Assembly (NCBI RefSeq): GCF_910592395.1
Contig: NC_088308.1
Span: 8,511,001-8,575,000 of the forward strand
From: Lineus longissimus
Lineage: Eukaryota; Nemertea; Pilidiophora; Heteronemertea; Lineidae
DNA: 64,000 nucleotides
Reading direction: 5' to 3'
The position numbers and the translations under genes are program-made. Shown in pieces: positions 9,001 through 18,919 of the stretch. Below the pieces are notes generated by a model. That model saw only the letters and a list, made by a program, of their open reading frames with translations, did not search any database and had not been told where the DNA came from. Each line of letters begins with the position of its first letter. Positions within the stretch are counted from its first letter, which is position 1.

Positions 9001-11519
9001 GGCAGCAATGTCTCATTTAACGATACACCTTCATATCCAATCATGGACCCATCAAAAACAACACGCACTTTGGTCGTCGTCTTATCTCTTCGCACGACTG
9101 GATGGTGAGGAAGGTACCAAACCTGATGATTGTCAGGCTCTCTATCCTCCAATACCTTTTCGGCTCTTCCAGCTGAGAGCAGGTCTTGAATCTGAGCTTC
9201 ATACTCGGATGCTAATCTGGGGTCTCTCTTCAGTCTCTTCTCGAGTCCTATTAGACGATTGGTAGCTAAGGCTCTGTTGCTTTTGAGGATCCTATCCTTG
9301 TAACTTGGATGACGTGGTAATCCAGTCACATAATGGTCTCCTACTCGTGTTGTCATCATTCGGTGTTGCTCCAAGGCCGAAGTCTCAAGTTCAGTCGAGT
9401 TCTTACTCTCATTAGGACGAATGCCCAGGTGTTCAAGGTCCCAATAACGGGTTGCCATCTCAGTTTCATTTTGTTCTTGGAAGCTGACGCGGTGGACACA
9501 ATAAGTACGGTTGACTTCGGTCTGGGTTGAGTACGGCCCACATAGGATCCAGCCTATGTGAGTCTTCTGTGCCATGGGCGTTCCTGGAGGCCCTCTGATT
9601 CTCTTCTCTTTTAAGATGTTGAGAGTGTCTTCAATGCCCAGAAGAACATCCACTTCAGAGTTTGCCTGGATAGGAAATCTTTCCGCGAGCTGTAGACCCC
9701 TCAAATGACTCATCTTGGTGAAATCCACGTTGACAGCATTTATCGGAGCACTTGGCTTGTCCAAAATGTACGCAGAAATTTCGAAAACTTCTCCCTTCCA
9801 GCCAGGAAGAATTCCCGATAGATAGAACTTGACCTTCTCAGTAGTGGTAGCCATCACCTCTCCACCTGCCAAGATGAACTCACCTTCAACCTTGGGGCCT
9901 CTCAAATTCAATCTTTTTGCCATTGAACGGCTAATGAACGTAACACCACTCCCGGTGTCCAGTAACACGCGACCTTCCGCAACCCTAGACTTTGACTCAA
10001 GTTTGACTATGCCGCTCTGCATGACGACATTCGTTGAACCAGTAGACTTGACCAGTCCTGCAGTCGATTCAACTTTGTTCTGATGTGGTACCTTTGATGT
10101 AAGGTTAGAAGAACCTGATACATTACTTCTCGCAGCGTTGTCACTTCCACTTCTTTTCTCGAAGTGGAGCAAAGTATGGTGATTCTTCTTACACGATTTG
10201 CATCCCCTAGATCGACATGTTTTTACCATGTGGAATCTCGACAAGCAATTGAAGCAAGCCCTTGCTGCTTTCACACGCTCGCATCTCTCCTCAACACGCA
10301 TCTTGGAAACGGACGGACACGAATAGGATTGGTGTGCATTATCACAAAAGACACACCGACTTTCGGTACTCTCCTGTGTTTGTGGGATCACATTCAAGGC
10401 GTGGCCAGATGGACGCCTTTCAAATGATCTTTCCTTTTTTGGATCGTTTGGAAGGGACTCTGACCTTCTAGCAACCTTCACTGCATCTTGGATCTTCTCG
10501 ATCAAGTCGTCAATTCGAATTGGAAGGTTGGACGGAGCTGTCGTTCTCTTTTCTTCTTTGATTCGTTCGCTGTCCCACTTTCTCACCAAACTCTTCGGCA
10601 TCTTCCTCCTTACTAACGCAGTGAGAATCCAACTAGATCGGATGAGCTCTGGGTCATCGTGTGTCCTCTTCTTAATGTAATTCCAGTTTGCCACCAGTGT
10701 GTTCAGCACAGGATCCAACTCTCGAACTGTGGGACTTTTTACAACTGGAACACTAGCTATCTCATTGACAGCCTTCTCAATGCGAGCTAACACATCTCCG
10801 TAACGATTCTCTAAGAACTCGATTATTTCTTCGTAGCTTGGGTCTTTCAAACCAGACACCAACTTTGCTACCTCTCCATCGAGTAATGAAATTACAACAT
10901 GAGTCTTCTCGACGTCACTGTACCCAGGTTTTCTAACCTCTGCACCCACAAGATCTCGCCATTGATCAAATAGCTCAGTATCGCCCTTGAATTTTGGGAT
11001 CTGAATAACTCGCTTCTTGTGCGTCAGCGTAGAAAGAATTTCTTCTAGTTGTGTCTCAGAAACGCCAGTGCTCACTCCGGCGAGAGCCTTTGACAAGCTT
11101 TCTGCAAACATTTCCGGGCTGAACTCAGATTTAGCAGATTTTCCGGATGCTTCACTTGCTTCCTGCACAGGTGATAAACATGCCTCTAACCCTTGTATCG
11201 AAGCACACATATGATTGTACGCTTTGAGGTATCTCACCTCACCATCATCATCTTTCACCGCTTTTAGGCGAGCATCATTGTCTGCATGATAATCTATTTG
11301 ATCCTGCACTCCTGATAACTCCCCATAAACTTCCTCAACCCTTTTGAATGAAGAAAGAGCTGTACGTATCGCTATATGCACATCTTTTTCATTAGACTCA
11401 TCATCAGCAACAAGTGTTTCAGCTTCCTTAGCAGCTGTATCTGTCACAGTGATATATTTTGTGAAGCGACCTCTGGTGATTCGCCTCTTCTCAAGCAACT
11501 CATTTAAACTTGCCGCCAT
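6090..11519 (-). CDS. BEL/Pao gag-pol polyprotein (1,809 aa)
   Basis: One uninterrupted frame. Order: gag-like N-terminal region (to about 370); Cys/His knuckles around 388 (CVFCDNAHQSYSC) and 423 (CFNC...CKSCKKNHH); aspartic protease with DTGSG near 520; reverse transcriptase with FVDDVLTG near 943; RNase H with DACEASYG near 1121, ELIAAL near 1170 and TDSQVV near 1200; integrase HHCC finger from about 1446 (HYHKITLHPG) to CKTC near 1485; integrase core with VDFAGPL near 1512, SDNAKTF near 1577 and GFYERM near 1624 (47 residues between the last D and E); and a C-terminal DUF5641-like segment from about 1706 containing GDVVFLAEEG. All key residues I looked for are present. Gag and pol are not separated by a frameshift. 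The length is normal for the family. Confidence 0.95.
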   Translation of the reverse strand: MAASLNELLEKRRITRGRFTKYITVTDTAAKEAETLVADDESNEKDVHIAIRTALSSFKRVEEVYGELSGVQDQIDYHADNDARLKAVKDDDGEVRYLKAYNHMCASIQGLEACLSPVQEASEASGKSAKSEFSPEMFAESLSKALAGVSTGVSETQLEEILSTLTHKKRVIQIPKFKGDTELFDQWRDLVGAEVRKPGYSDVEKTHVVISLLDGEVAKLVSGLKDPSYEEIIEFLENRYGDVLARIEKAVNEIASVPVVKSPTVRELDPVLNTLVANWNYIKKRTHDDPELIRSSWILTALVRRKMPKSLVRKWDSERIKEEKRTTAPSNLPIRIDDLIEKIQDAVKVARRSESLPNDPKKERSFERRPSGHALNVIPQTQESTESRCVFCDNAHQSYSCPSVSKMRVEERCERVKAARACFNCLSRFHMVKTCRSRGCKSCKKNHHTLLHFEKRSGSDNAARSNVSGSSNLTSKVPHQNKVESTAGLVKSTGSTNVVMQSGIVKLESKSRVAEGRVLLDTGSGVTFISRSMAKRLNLRGPKVEGEFILAGGEVMATTTEKVKFYLSGILPGWKGEVFEISAYILDKPSAPINAVNVDFTKMSHLRGLQLAERFPIQANSEVDVLLGIEDTLNILKEKRIRGPPGTPMAQKTHIGWILCGPYSTQTEVNRTYCVHRVSFQEQNETEMATRYWDLEHLGIRPNESKNSTELETSALEQHRMMTTRVGDHYVTGLPRHPSYKDRILKSNRALATNRLIGLEKRLKRDPRLASEYEAQIQDLLSAGRAEKVLEDREPDNHQVWYLPHHPVVRRDKTTTKVRVVFDGSMIGYEGVSLNETLLPGPALQPDLPGVLLRFRRHRVALVADIEKMFLQVKMRKEDQDSQRFLWRGLDKSKEPEVYRLTTVTFGLTSSPFSSIQTILDHVKTKKESYPKAVAEIEDNIFVDDVLTGEELVEDAATLTTDLKTVLYDGGFSLRKFISNKPEALSHLEERDLASFHKVATFAEESTKTLGVKYSPREDVLMFSFLERMDDRPVETRRSVLQQLHRVYDPLGMLSPFTIKAKQIFQRTWLTQGTWDDPLPEELDHEWRTWKEQVEILDEIKVPRCLKPEDFQNPIYSLHGFGDACEASYGSAIYLLAEDRPSGRKYSTLLFSKTRLSPIGKRRSIPELELIAALINARLVTYVRNELKLLIEKTTCWTDSQVVLHWISKPAYTWQVFVANRVSEIQQLVRPLNWRYVPGKLNPADLCSRGVTARAVVDSALWWDGPLFLRQKETEWPPIIVVSNEAEKANEKKKTTSTALAVLPSQRIKDSEVEQYVEKFSDYEKFIRVMMRLRSWITLYRRDKANKDVDTVRDEGSDRLSERRKEELHWIQWAQEKHFQKEIQKLKAGESVEKTSVIVQLNPYWDKRSRVIRVGGRLNYAPLPEEVKHPIVLPTHNSFVKMLVMHYHKITLHPGAAQTLASLRNRYWIVHGKQEVRRILNTCKTCREPLKIDQRMAPLPEERISIAPAFTNVGVDFAGPLFVRVTVGGESTSKVYICLFSCMVTRAIHLELVETLTTEQFMLALRRMMSRRGRCRMMLSDNAKTFKKASDIVQKIFKKQDDVRDKLEQEGIRWKFITERAPWHGGFYERMVGSVKRPLKKVLGKSKLTQIELMTVLTEVEAMVNSRPLTMVSSDTEDWLPLTPGHLAIGRSPKSLPEVDKVTAQTTLGKRWRYQQSLMKQFWNRWTTEYLLQLQQMRKWTDVRDNLQVGDVVFLAEEGMRKGDWTLAKVEELHPGRDNLVRSVTVRTAAGLRRRPVQKLRLLEPVDNQ

Positions 11520-12343
11520 ATTGTACTATTGTACTTGAGTATGAAAATAAAGACACACTGAGGGGAGGATGTTTTACACCGCACAATAATTGCTTTATAC
11601 GAGATGACCGGTCGCAATTGGCACGCACCGTTTCTAATCAGCTAGTGCCAATCTCGACAAGTATGCTCCAAAGGTTCTCCACTTAAAACCCACGACGAAA
11701 TGCTTAGATTCTTATTTAGAATCTCTACACCCGATAGTCTTCGGCTCAACACTACCTTATGCACAAATATGTCACGTAACAATTTAATACCAGTGAATGA
11801 ATGAAACACACGTAACGTTACTGATCACTATAAGAGTACATGTATATGCAACACATCATCAAATTATATGACCAGAGCACCGTTGCTCAAACAACTGAAA
11901 ATAACAAATGCACTTATCTGCATTTGGCCCAATTTGCAATACACAACTCTAACTAATTGAATAGAACATGATACCAAAATGTCGTACCGAATGAAATATG
12001 CCGTGTGAATAGTGATGACACGCACAAAACGACCACACCAGAATTGTAAATGAAAATGTAAGAAACAAGAAACACCTCATTCACATCTCATTCACAGTGA
12101 CACACACAAGACGCATTCGCACATGACTCATTTACAATGACGCAAACGTAACGTTGCACGTACATGACGCATTCACACAACCGGTACGCTATGAAATACA
12201 TGTAGGTATGAAAAGTGATGTCAGAAATGCATGAACTTGTGACATAGATCTCTACAAAGACAACAAACAATCACCAATGAATGCTCCTGGAAAGAAAAAT
12301 TGATCAGCAAAACAGCCTCGAAGAATGTGATCTGGATGAAAAA
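11520..12343 (-). other. BEL/Pao leader between primer site and gag
   Basis: About 820 bases of untranslated leader with loosely repeated CATTCACA and GACGCA-type motifs at about 12070-12200. A plus-strand GAGGGGAGGATGTT at 11560-11573 copies, in opposite orientation, the junction of the polypurine tract and LTR. No gene is supported here; a 60-codon minus frame at 12088-12270 looks like chance. Confidence 0.6.
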
Positions 12344-12361
12344 ATCCGGTCGGAGAGACCA
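12344..12361 (-). promoter_or_regulatory. Primer-binding site of the BEL/Pao element
   Basis: Two bases inside the 5' LTR, in element sense, the sequence TGGTCTCTCCGACCGGAT begins with the TGG that would pair to a tRNA CCA end. The continuation is consistent with an acceptor strand and a TTCGAAT-type loop. I could not assign the tRNA. Confidence 0.6.
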
Positions 12362-12363
12362 AT

Positions 12364-13256
12364 TGTACCATAGCTACATGAAAAAACACTACTAAATTAC
12401 CAGAAGAAACACAAACCCTGAAGCTGTTTTACACAAATACACAAACACACTTTATTCACAATAACAGGAACAAGCCAGGTAAACATAAACATATTATAAA
12501 TGTCAACACCACCAGAGCTCATTGAATGCTAGGAGAAGTTCGCTCCGTCTGTAACTGAAGACACATCCGCCAGTGGAAACACAGTCATGTACATGTAGAG
12601 ATGACGTCACGAAAAAGAACAGGATGAGTGCAAGTCCGTTAACGGAAGTGAGTGACAAAGAGAAGTCACGGTTTTACGAAGGCCTTGAATGACAAACAGG
12701 AAGTACACATCCAACAGGAAGTACATATATCCAACAGGAAGTACATATATCCAACAGGAAGTACGACAACACGTACACGTACACGTAAACGTAAAGTGCC
12801 CCTCCTTGCGGCCGCCACAGAGACTTGTTTTAAACGACTTTACGAAATAGCTGTATCACATGTGCACGAGTCTATGTCGGTCTGTGCCAATACATAGTTT
12901 GAAATATCCCTCGAGACACACAGCCCGACACACAGTTAGAAAAGCATTCTTTTCCATTTATATGCTTGGAAAGAATTAATCACAAACGTCGAACCTTGGA
13001 GTAAATTGTCCAAGAAGGAGAAACAGGAGCAAACGTTCTTCTGGTCTCCACACCACAGAGCTCTGCACACGAATGGGGCGAGTATAAGAAAACTGATAGA
13101 AAATGAACCTATGCACTTACGTAAGAAGGTAAGTGCATAGGCCTAAAATAAACTGTGTTTGTAAACAAGTCTCTTGATGGCGTCCACCACAAGCCAGCAC
13201 CATACATGTTGTAACAAAATAATTAACTCAGGTCCTATTTGACCAACAACCGAACA
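12364..13256 (-). repeat. BEL/Pao 5' LTR (893 bp)
   Basis: Same length as 4985-5877, with no differences noticed on reading. It should supply the promoter (TATA-like motif near 12956-12965), with the CRE-like TGACGTCA at 12602-12609 and the ACAGGAAGTA repeats downstream of it. Confidence 0.95.
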
Positions 13257-13410
13257 TACGTCAACCAACTCAAGATAGGTAAAAATACGTCCTCCAACTC
13301 AAGATAGGTAAGAAATACGTCTCCAAACTCAAGATAGGTCAGAAATACGTAAACAAACTCAAGCTTGTAGAGATATAAGGGTAAGAAATACGTCCACTAA
13401 CTTCAGATTC
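13257..13410. repeat. 30-bp minisatellite, right part
   Basis: Four to five decayed copies of the 30-base unit continuing the array at 4681-4984. The first five bases are the right-hand copy of the BEL/Pao target duplication. Confidence 0.85.
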
Positions 13411-13448
13411 TTTTAGGAATGTTCATGCTGTAGTTAAAAATCTTGTAT

Positions 13449-13563
13449 GCATCGCCGTTTATCTTGAAGTTAGGATTGGGGGTAATAACTCATTGATCCT
13501 GGTAAGTATGCATCGCCGTTTATCTTGAGTTAGGATTGGGGGTAATGACTCTTTGATCCTTAT
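13449..13563. repeat. 60-bp satellite, two units
   Basis: Two tandem copies of a unit beginning GCATCGCCGTTTATCTTGAG and containing AATAACTCATTGATCCTGGT. The same satellite is found at 14574, 25602, 34286, 46747, 47862 and 55755. Confidence 0.85.
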
Positions 13564-14573
13564 GCAGCAGTCAATGTGAACTCTGTACCCCCCCCCCCCC
13601 CTGTTCAGGCAATCGACACTTCATCACCATATCACAGGACTATGTACGTCCAGGATTCGACAATATATCCCACAACGTGTCCCGATCATTCACCAGGAAA
13701 CCACCTAGCCTCAATTCTGTGGTACAGGGTTCGACTCCATAGCACTCCAGGAATTGTGATGAACGACAGGAATTCACTTCGATTCAAAGGATTATGTTCA
13801 TCCAATCCATCACATTCTAAAACCAATAAAAACCATTACTTAAACTTCAATTTATTCAAAACAACCTTTATTTTAAAAATATGAATCACTAATCACTAGT
13901 TCAACAAACACAGACGGTTGACAGCTGTGGCAGGTTACTTATGACACATACTGTAGTTCAAGTTTTTTAGTATGCACACTGTAGGCCTACATTCGCTACG
14001 CATGATGTACTGGGCGTGTATACTAGTGTCTATACTAGTATAGTATGTAACATATTACACACGACACGCGGCGCGGTATCCGGCCATTCCGCAGGACAAT
14101 TGGATTGGGCTTTGTGAAACTGCGAAGTTCATCACTTGGACAGATAGAACTAAAAAATCAGTCACTCTCCCGTGCAACAATAATGATAATAGTTACATAC
14201 TTTTTTTAACTTCCTGTAGCTGCCGATCGCGATCCATTTCCATTTCTGACATGTCGATGTCTGTCATGCTGCACGCAGAATGAACTGAGTGGGCCAGTAT
14301 TTTTCGGGCGCCGTTTCGGGCTCCCCGTTTCGTACTTCGCCAAAATATCGATACAAATTCCTACGATCGCCAGAAAATCACCGGTCGTACTATTCCGGTA
14401 ACCTCAAGGCATCGACGATTTATCATCATATCGTTTTTGACTGAGCGCCAGAAAATAGTCGGTATGAATTATTCTAATACACCGGACATCGCCGTCAGTT
14501 CGGCGACGATGTTGCGTCGATGTCTGAACAAGGGGGGTACAGAGTTCGCATTGACTGCTGCATTATGCAACGC
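13564..14573. other. Spacer between satellite blocks
   Basis: No gene is supported. It contains a homopolymer C run (about 13590-13603) and a GC-richer segment around 14060-14530, and closely matches 46862-47861. The plus-strand frame at 13576-13884 runs through the C tract and shows no recognisable domain. Confidence 0.5.
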
Positions 14574-14745
14574 CGTTCATCTTGAGTTAGGATTGTGGGT
14601 GGTTAACTCATTGATCCTGGTAAGTATGCATCGCCGTTTATCTCGAGTTAGAATTGGGGGTAATAACTCATTGATCTTTGTAAGTATGCACCGCCGTTCA
14701 TCTTGAGTTAGGATTGGGGCTGATAACTCATTGATCATGGTAACG
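14574..14745. repeat. 60-bp satellite, three units
   Basis: Three units here, against five in the equivalent place of the second half (about 47862-48152). The array has changed length since the duplication. Confidence 0.85.
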
Positions 14746-14991
14746 ACGAAGCATGTTGTCTTGATATTTATAAAAATTCTACTACAACTATATGAATAGA
14801 ATATGGGCTGCATTTTACTCCATTTTCGACGAGCATCCAAGAAATCCCATACGTCTGTACACCGGCAATAATATGGTTCACTTGATTAGATAAGAAACTG
14901 CATGAGACGCTGACCCGAGTCACCAGATCGCACCAGATGATTTTCTCTGACCTGAAGACTATTTTTGTCTGTCTGTCTGTCTGTCTTTTAC

Positions 14992-15186
14992 ATGGACTAA
15001 ATGCACTTTGGGTATAATGATAAATCTTGACATCACCATTTTTGCGGTTTTCAATCGATACGCCGGAGACTAACGTAAATATGTGCCTTTGGAGTTTCGA
15101 TGAGATCACTTCATCCTCAGGACATCTGTATGTGTTGATCTGACGGTCGATATCCTGACGACCTCGTCGTATCTCGCAACTTCGAA
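14992..15186 (-). CDS. Candidate 195-nt phase 1-1 exon (G2 region)
   Basis: On the minus strand the segment lies between GTTGCAG and a donor-like CAT|GTAAAA and stays open for about 65 codons in one frame, including CEIRRGRQDIDRQINTYRCP and FTLVSGVSIENRKN. I do not recognise the domain. The same boundaries and length recur at 26157-26351, 35595-35789, 48414-48608 and 56124-56318. A symmetric phase-1 exon containing cysteines would suit an extracellular module, but no transcript evidence is available. Confidence 0.3.
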
Positions 15187-16354
15187 CTGCAACATTGACG
15201 CCGGTACAGGAATATTTGTTTTTGTTTTAACACTGAATGCTACAGCATTTCAATCGTTGCAATGGAGTATCAAGGTGTTTTGTTTAGCAGATTGCACATA
15301 TACATTTTAACTGAATGGGATACATAAAGATCCCTATGTGTAATATTTATTGTCGCGAACACGAATAGATTTCATAAAATATATATATATAAAATCGTAG
15401 GGTTGTCCTGAAAGTGCATGATATATTGATTTTCGTTTAATCGGTATCGACATGATCGATCTTGGAATATCGCATTAGAAAAATGTAGCAGTGATCTGGC
15501 TGTGAACAAAACTCTTGTCCAAGATTGCAAACGATTTATCCAAGACTTTCACTAAAAGCGCATTTTTGTCTTGGATGAATGACTGAAAAAGTACTCTCAT
15601 GTTTTGGAGAATGAAAGTGTAATCAAACACGTGACAAATTCGATTTTGATCACTACGCACATCTCAAGAAAGATAGTTATATATTTATGTATATCCGAAT
15701 TCAATTTGTTTCCCCGAGGTCTTTTTCAATACCTGTGGCAGTTGTGCATTTCCACTGAATAGGTTCCTACCTTTGTTGTTCGATGGGGACCAACTACCTA
15801 AAAGGACAAACTATTTACATTACCGATAGAAGGCAAGCGTAGAGTATGTTTCCCCATTACAACATGTTAACTTCCAGTGTCGACTGACAATCATTTCATA
15901 GCTGTGATTTATTAGGTAGTTGATTCAAGCGGGGAGGCAGATTTTGGATTCAAGACGCTGGAAACGAGATATTGCATCAATTGACGGCACCACCTCGATT
16001 TTATTAATCTCCCCTCCAGTCAAAAGTCCCATTACCACGGTGCAAATAGGTGAATAGTTTGGTTACCTCATCAACCGCTAACTTCAAACGAAGAATCAAC
16101 CAAAGTTGCTTACAAGTTCATAGCTTTGACTTAATTAACTTGCATTGTAACAGGAAGCAACCACCCCTGGAATGAAAAAGATACGTTGAAACAAAATTGA
16201 AATATTCCTTTTCAAGCCATCGTTTGTAAAGACCCGATTGCCATATTATGGGGTCAAAGGTGGCCCGCAGAAGCCACATCGAAATGACGGAACGGGCCGA
16301 ACGCGATATCTTCAGAGGTCAGTGACGTATCAAACCATATCGAAGCCGGTTTAG
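15187..16354. other. Unit spacer with decayed Ig-like relic
   Basis: No intact gene. At about 15700-15870 (minus) the sequence is homologous to the open Ig-like frame at 36260-36508 but carries stops. A short AT microsatellite lies near 15380-15393. The stretch matches 48609-49776. Confidence 0.5.
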
Positions 16355-16801
16355 CTAACCCGCCTCGTGTAAATACGATTTCATTCCACTACACGACACT
16401 AGAGATGTCAGGTCTGGTAACCATATCATCTCTCGAACTACCAAACTCTCTTCGTAATTGCTCCTCCTTGTAGACACAAGTAAGTATACAAATAACATAT
16501 CAGCAGTACCGATAATGTGAACGGCGAAATAAGAGTTTTTCCATTTCTTTTGATCAGTATTGAGCACTTTCAACTCTGCTCTGTTTTGCATCAAATGGTC
16601 AAATGTAATTATTTTGTCATGACTGTGGTTTATCATAACCATGTTGTAACGTCCGAATACCAAAAGCTTTCTCCTATTTCGCCGAATGTAGTACATTACA
16701 AATGCCTCCTTTGCATTGTCTTTGACAGTAATTTCATTTAAACAAAGCAACTCGTCGTCATTTTGTGGCAATTCTAGAAAATACGAGCCAGTGTCACACA
16801 T
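16355..16801 (-). pseudogene. Decayed Ig-like block (G2 region)
   Basis: A 148-codon fragment covers only the end of repeat 1 (GSYFLELPQNDDELLCLNEI) and repeat 2 (NRAELKVLNTDQKKW) of the family protein. It then loses part of the inter-repeat region (SCSGMKSYLHEAG replaces repeat 3). Homology to repeat 1 continues upstream at 16802-17170 but is broken by stops and small deletions. Near-identical relics are at 27645-28013, 49777-50223 and 57612-57980. Confidence 0.6.
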
Positions 16802-17944
16802 TTACGATGCGACACTTTTTCGATCTGTATTCGAATACCACCAAATTTAAACTAACCGTACCCAACAGGTCCTGTGATGAACAGCAGTTTCCTCTCATGA
16901 TAATAACGTCTTCTGCGGAAAATATAGACCACATTTCGTCTATGTATCATTTCTACTGCGTAAAAATTTGAAAATTATTCATCAAAACCGGCCGCGAAGC
17001 CGTTGAAGACACATTTCCCGGGCGATGACATCAAGAAACGCGATGAAAGGGAAAATGATTTGTATTGATTATTCATCTGTCGCTTTCCCTTGAAATAGTA
17101 TCCATTGAAGAGATAGTAAATGATCGAGTATATTGGAAACGTTCAACTAAGATTAAACAAGATTATGTGGTCAGTGTAATAAACCAGCAATTTATTCTAA
17201 CCTGTTTCAAGCCATTTTAACAATACAAGGTATCACTTTTTCAACAAATTTTCCATTATAGAATAATTACATTTGGCCTTAAAAAGGAATTGATACCAAA
17301 CTGGAGGTATTGGTTGTCTCACCAAAACCGCGTGGGTGGTCAACTTGACCAACCTTTATTGCAGTATCTTACTGTGACACAGGAGGTTCATTTTAAGTAA
17401 TTATGATCAGATGGATCTACATGTATTTTGAATTATAAATGTCGGTACATTTTACTTGACATTAATGATAATACGCAATTCTAGTTTCACCATTGTCATA
17501 CAACGTTGGTATTGGGGACCAATTTAGATCTAGTAGCAGATATTTGAGCTTGAGACAGTTCCTACCACAGCCACATTATGATGGTGATTTGAGAAAAGGT
17601 TTTTCTGTTTTCGAAAACTTTATTGAAAAGTGAATAATTCAAAAACTTGCAATACGTCAATTAAGATTATTACTAACTGGTAGGCATGTGTAGAGAACCG
17701 TGAGAAAAGCTTAATAGATTATTAGGTTTAGACATAATTTCATATGGAATATTACAACCATCTATGATGTATTTTGTATTGATATTCTCATCTTTATCAA
17801 TATTTATGCTAAGTTTCCGTACATTCAGCTTAATCGACATGCCGATGGTTGGTCTCATTAGCATTAATGTGTCATGGCACGGATGTAATGCTCTCCATCC
17901 ATGTTCATGGCGATTGATTGGCTGTGAAATGAAGTAGAGCAATG
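16802..17944. other. Unit spacer between relic and G2 Ig-like frame
   Basis: Holds the broken upstream part of the relic and the same noncoding segment as 1-865. A 91-codon minus frame (17673-17948) recurs at 28881, 51095 and 58848. It overlaps the end of the Ig-like frame and has no recognisable motif, so I do not call it a gene. Confidence 0.5.
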
Positions 17945-18919
17945 TCACCGTAACCCACTCGGTCTATGAATTTTAAAGGGTTTTTGCCCGTGCCACTCAT
18001 ATGTCACAAATGTTCCATCACGTCCACTGGCAATCAAATCCAAGCCATCTTCAACTTTGCTGAGAACACTAACCGATATTTCCTCATCGTGCCAAATATT
18101 ATGCAATCGTGGTATTCTAACAGATATAACCACTAATGTTGTCTTCCTCAGGCGACAAATTAATAATAAGCTTCTTCCATTCCACTCGGTGTCACGAAAA
18201 ATATGCAAAACAGGAGATGTTAGCTCTGGTAGCCATATCATCCCTCCAACTACCAAACTCTCTTTGTAATTGCTCCTCCTTGTAAACAAAAGTATACATT
18301 TCATATTCCTAACAATAATATCATCATTATTGGTAATGTGGAGAGTGAAATAATGACCTGGCCTTGATTTCTGATCTGTATTGAGCACTTTCAACTCTGT
18401 TCCGTTTTGCATCAAATGGTCGAATGTGTTTACTCTGTCATGACTGTGTTTTATTATAACGATGTTGTAACGTCCGAATACCAGAAGCTTCTTCCTATTT
18501 CGCCGTATGTGGTACATCACAAATGCTTCTTTTGCAGTGCCCTTGACTGTTATTTCATTTAAACAAAGCAACTCGTCATCTTTTCGTGGCAGTTCTAAGG
18601 TATACGAGCCAGCATAATGACCATTATTAGCATTTACGATGCGGGTCGTTTTTGATCTACGTTTAAATACCGCTAAATTTCCAAGAAGGAATTTAACCTT
18701 ATCGTGCGCAAAGGGTCCTGTGATGAACAGCAGCTTCCTCTCATGATAATAACGTCTTCTATGGAAAATATAGACCACACTTCTCCTATGTCTCATTTCT
18801 ACCACGTAAAAATTTGAAAATTCATCAAAACAGGCCACGAAGCCGTTGAAGACACCTTTCCCGGGAGATGACATCCAGAAACGCGATGAAAGGGAAAACG
18901 TTTCGTATCGATTATTCAT
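17945..18919 (-). CDS. G2 Ig-like repeat open frame (324 codons)
   Basis: Three Ig-like repeats at about residues 47-127, 133-213 and 244-312, with AGSYTLEL at 103-110, GHYFTLHI at 188-195 and DGTFVTYEW at 301-309. The frame looks chimeric: the C-terminal half (VLHIFRDTEW, IPRLHNIWHDEE) equals the truncated copy at 51367-51942, while the N-terminal half is closest to the N-terminal half of 52305-53279. The PAN-like exon of this gene is at 23983-24302, now separated by a 4.2-kb transposon in the presumed intron. It probably encodes the ectodomain of a secreted or membrane protein, by inference. Confidence 0.45.
   Translation of the reverse strand: MNNRYETFSLSSRFWMSSPGKGVFNGFVACFDEFSNFYVVEMRHRRSVVYIFHRRRYYHERKLLFITGPFAHDKVKFLLGNLAVFKRRSKTTRIVNANNGHYAGSYTLELPRKDDELLCLNEITVKGTAKEAFVMYHIRRNRKKLLVFGRYNIVIIKHSHDRVNTFDHLMQNGTELKVLNTDQKSRPGHYFTLHITNNDDIIVRNMKCILLFTRRSNYKESLVVGGMIWLPELTSPVLHIFRDTEWNGRSLLLICRLRKTTLVVISVRIPRLHNIWHDEEISVSVLSKVEDGLDLIASGRDGTFVTYEWHGQKPFKIHRPSGLR

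Larger units (their letters stand above)
4985..13256 (-). mobile_element. Intact BEL/Pao LTR retrotransposon
   Basis: Full-length 8,272-bp element on the minus strand: 5' LTR 12364-13256, primer-binding site, leader, single gag-pol frame 6090-11519, polypurine tract and 3' LTR 4985-5877. It is flanked by the 5-bp duplication TACGT at 4980-4984 and 13257-13261, the length typical of BEL/Pao. The same minisatellite without the insert, with a single TACGT, lies at 46554-46558. No differences between the LTRs were seen by eye and there is no stop in the frame, so the insertion looks very recent and possibly still active. Confidence 0.95.

Noticed and set aside
6109-11538. Many short frames on either strand within the BEL/Pao coding region
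   Set aside because: Shadows of the 1,809-codon gag-pol frame.
17673-17948. 91-codon minus frame seen in several units
   Set aside because: It overlaps the end of the Ig-like frame, has no motif, and its equivalent in G1 and G4 is not open. Probably spacer.
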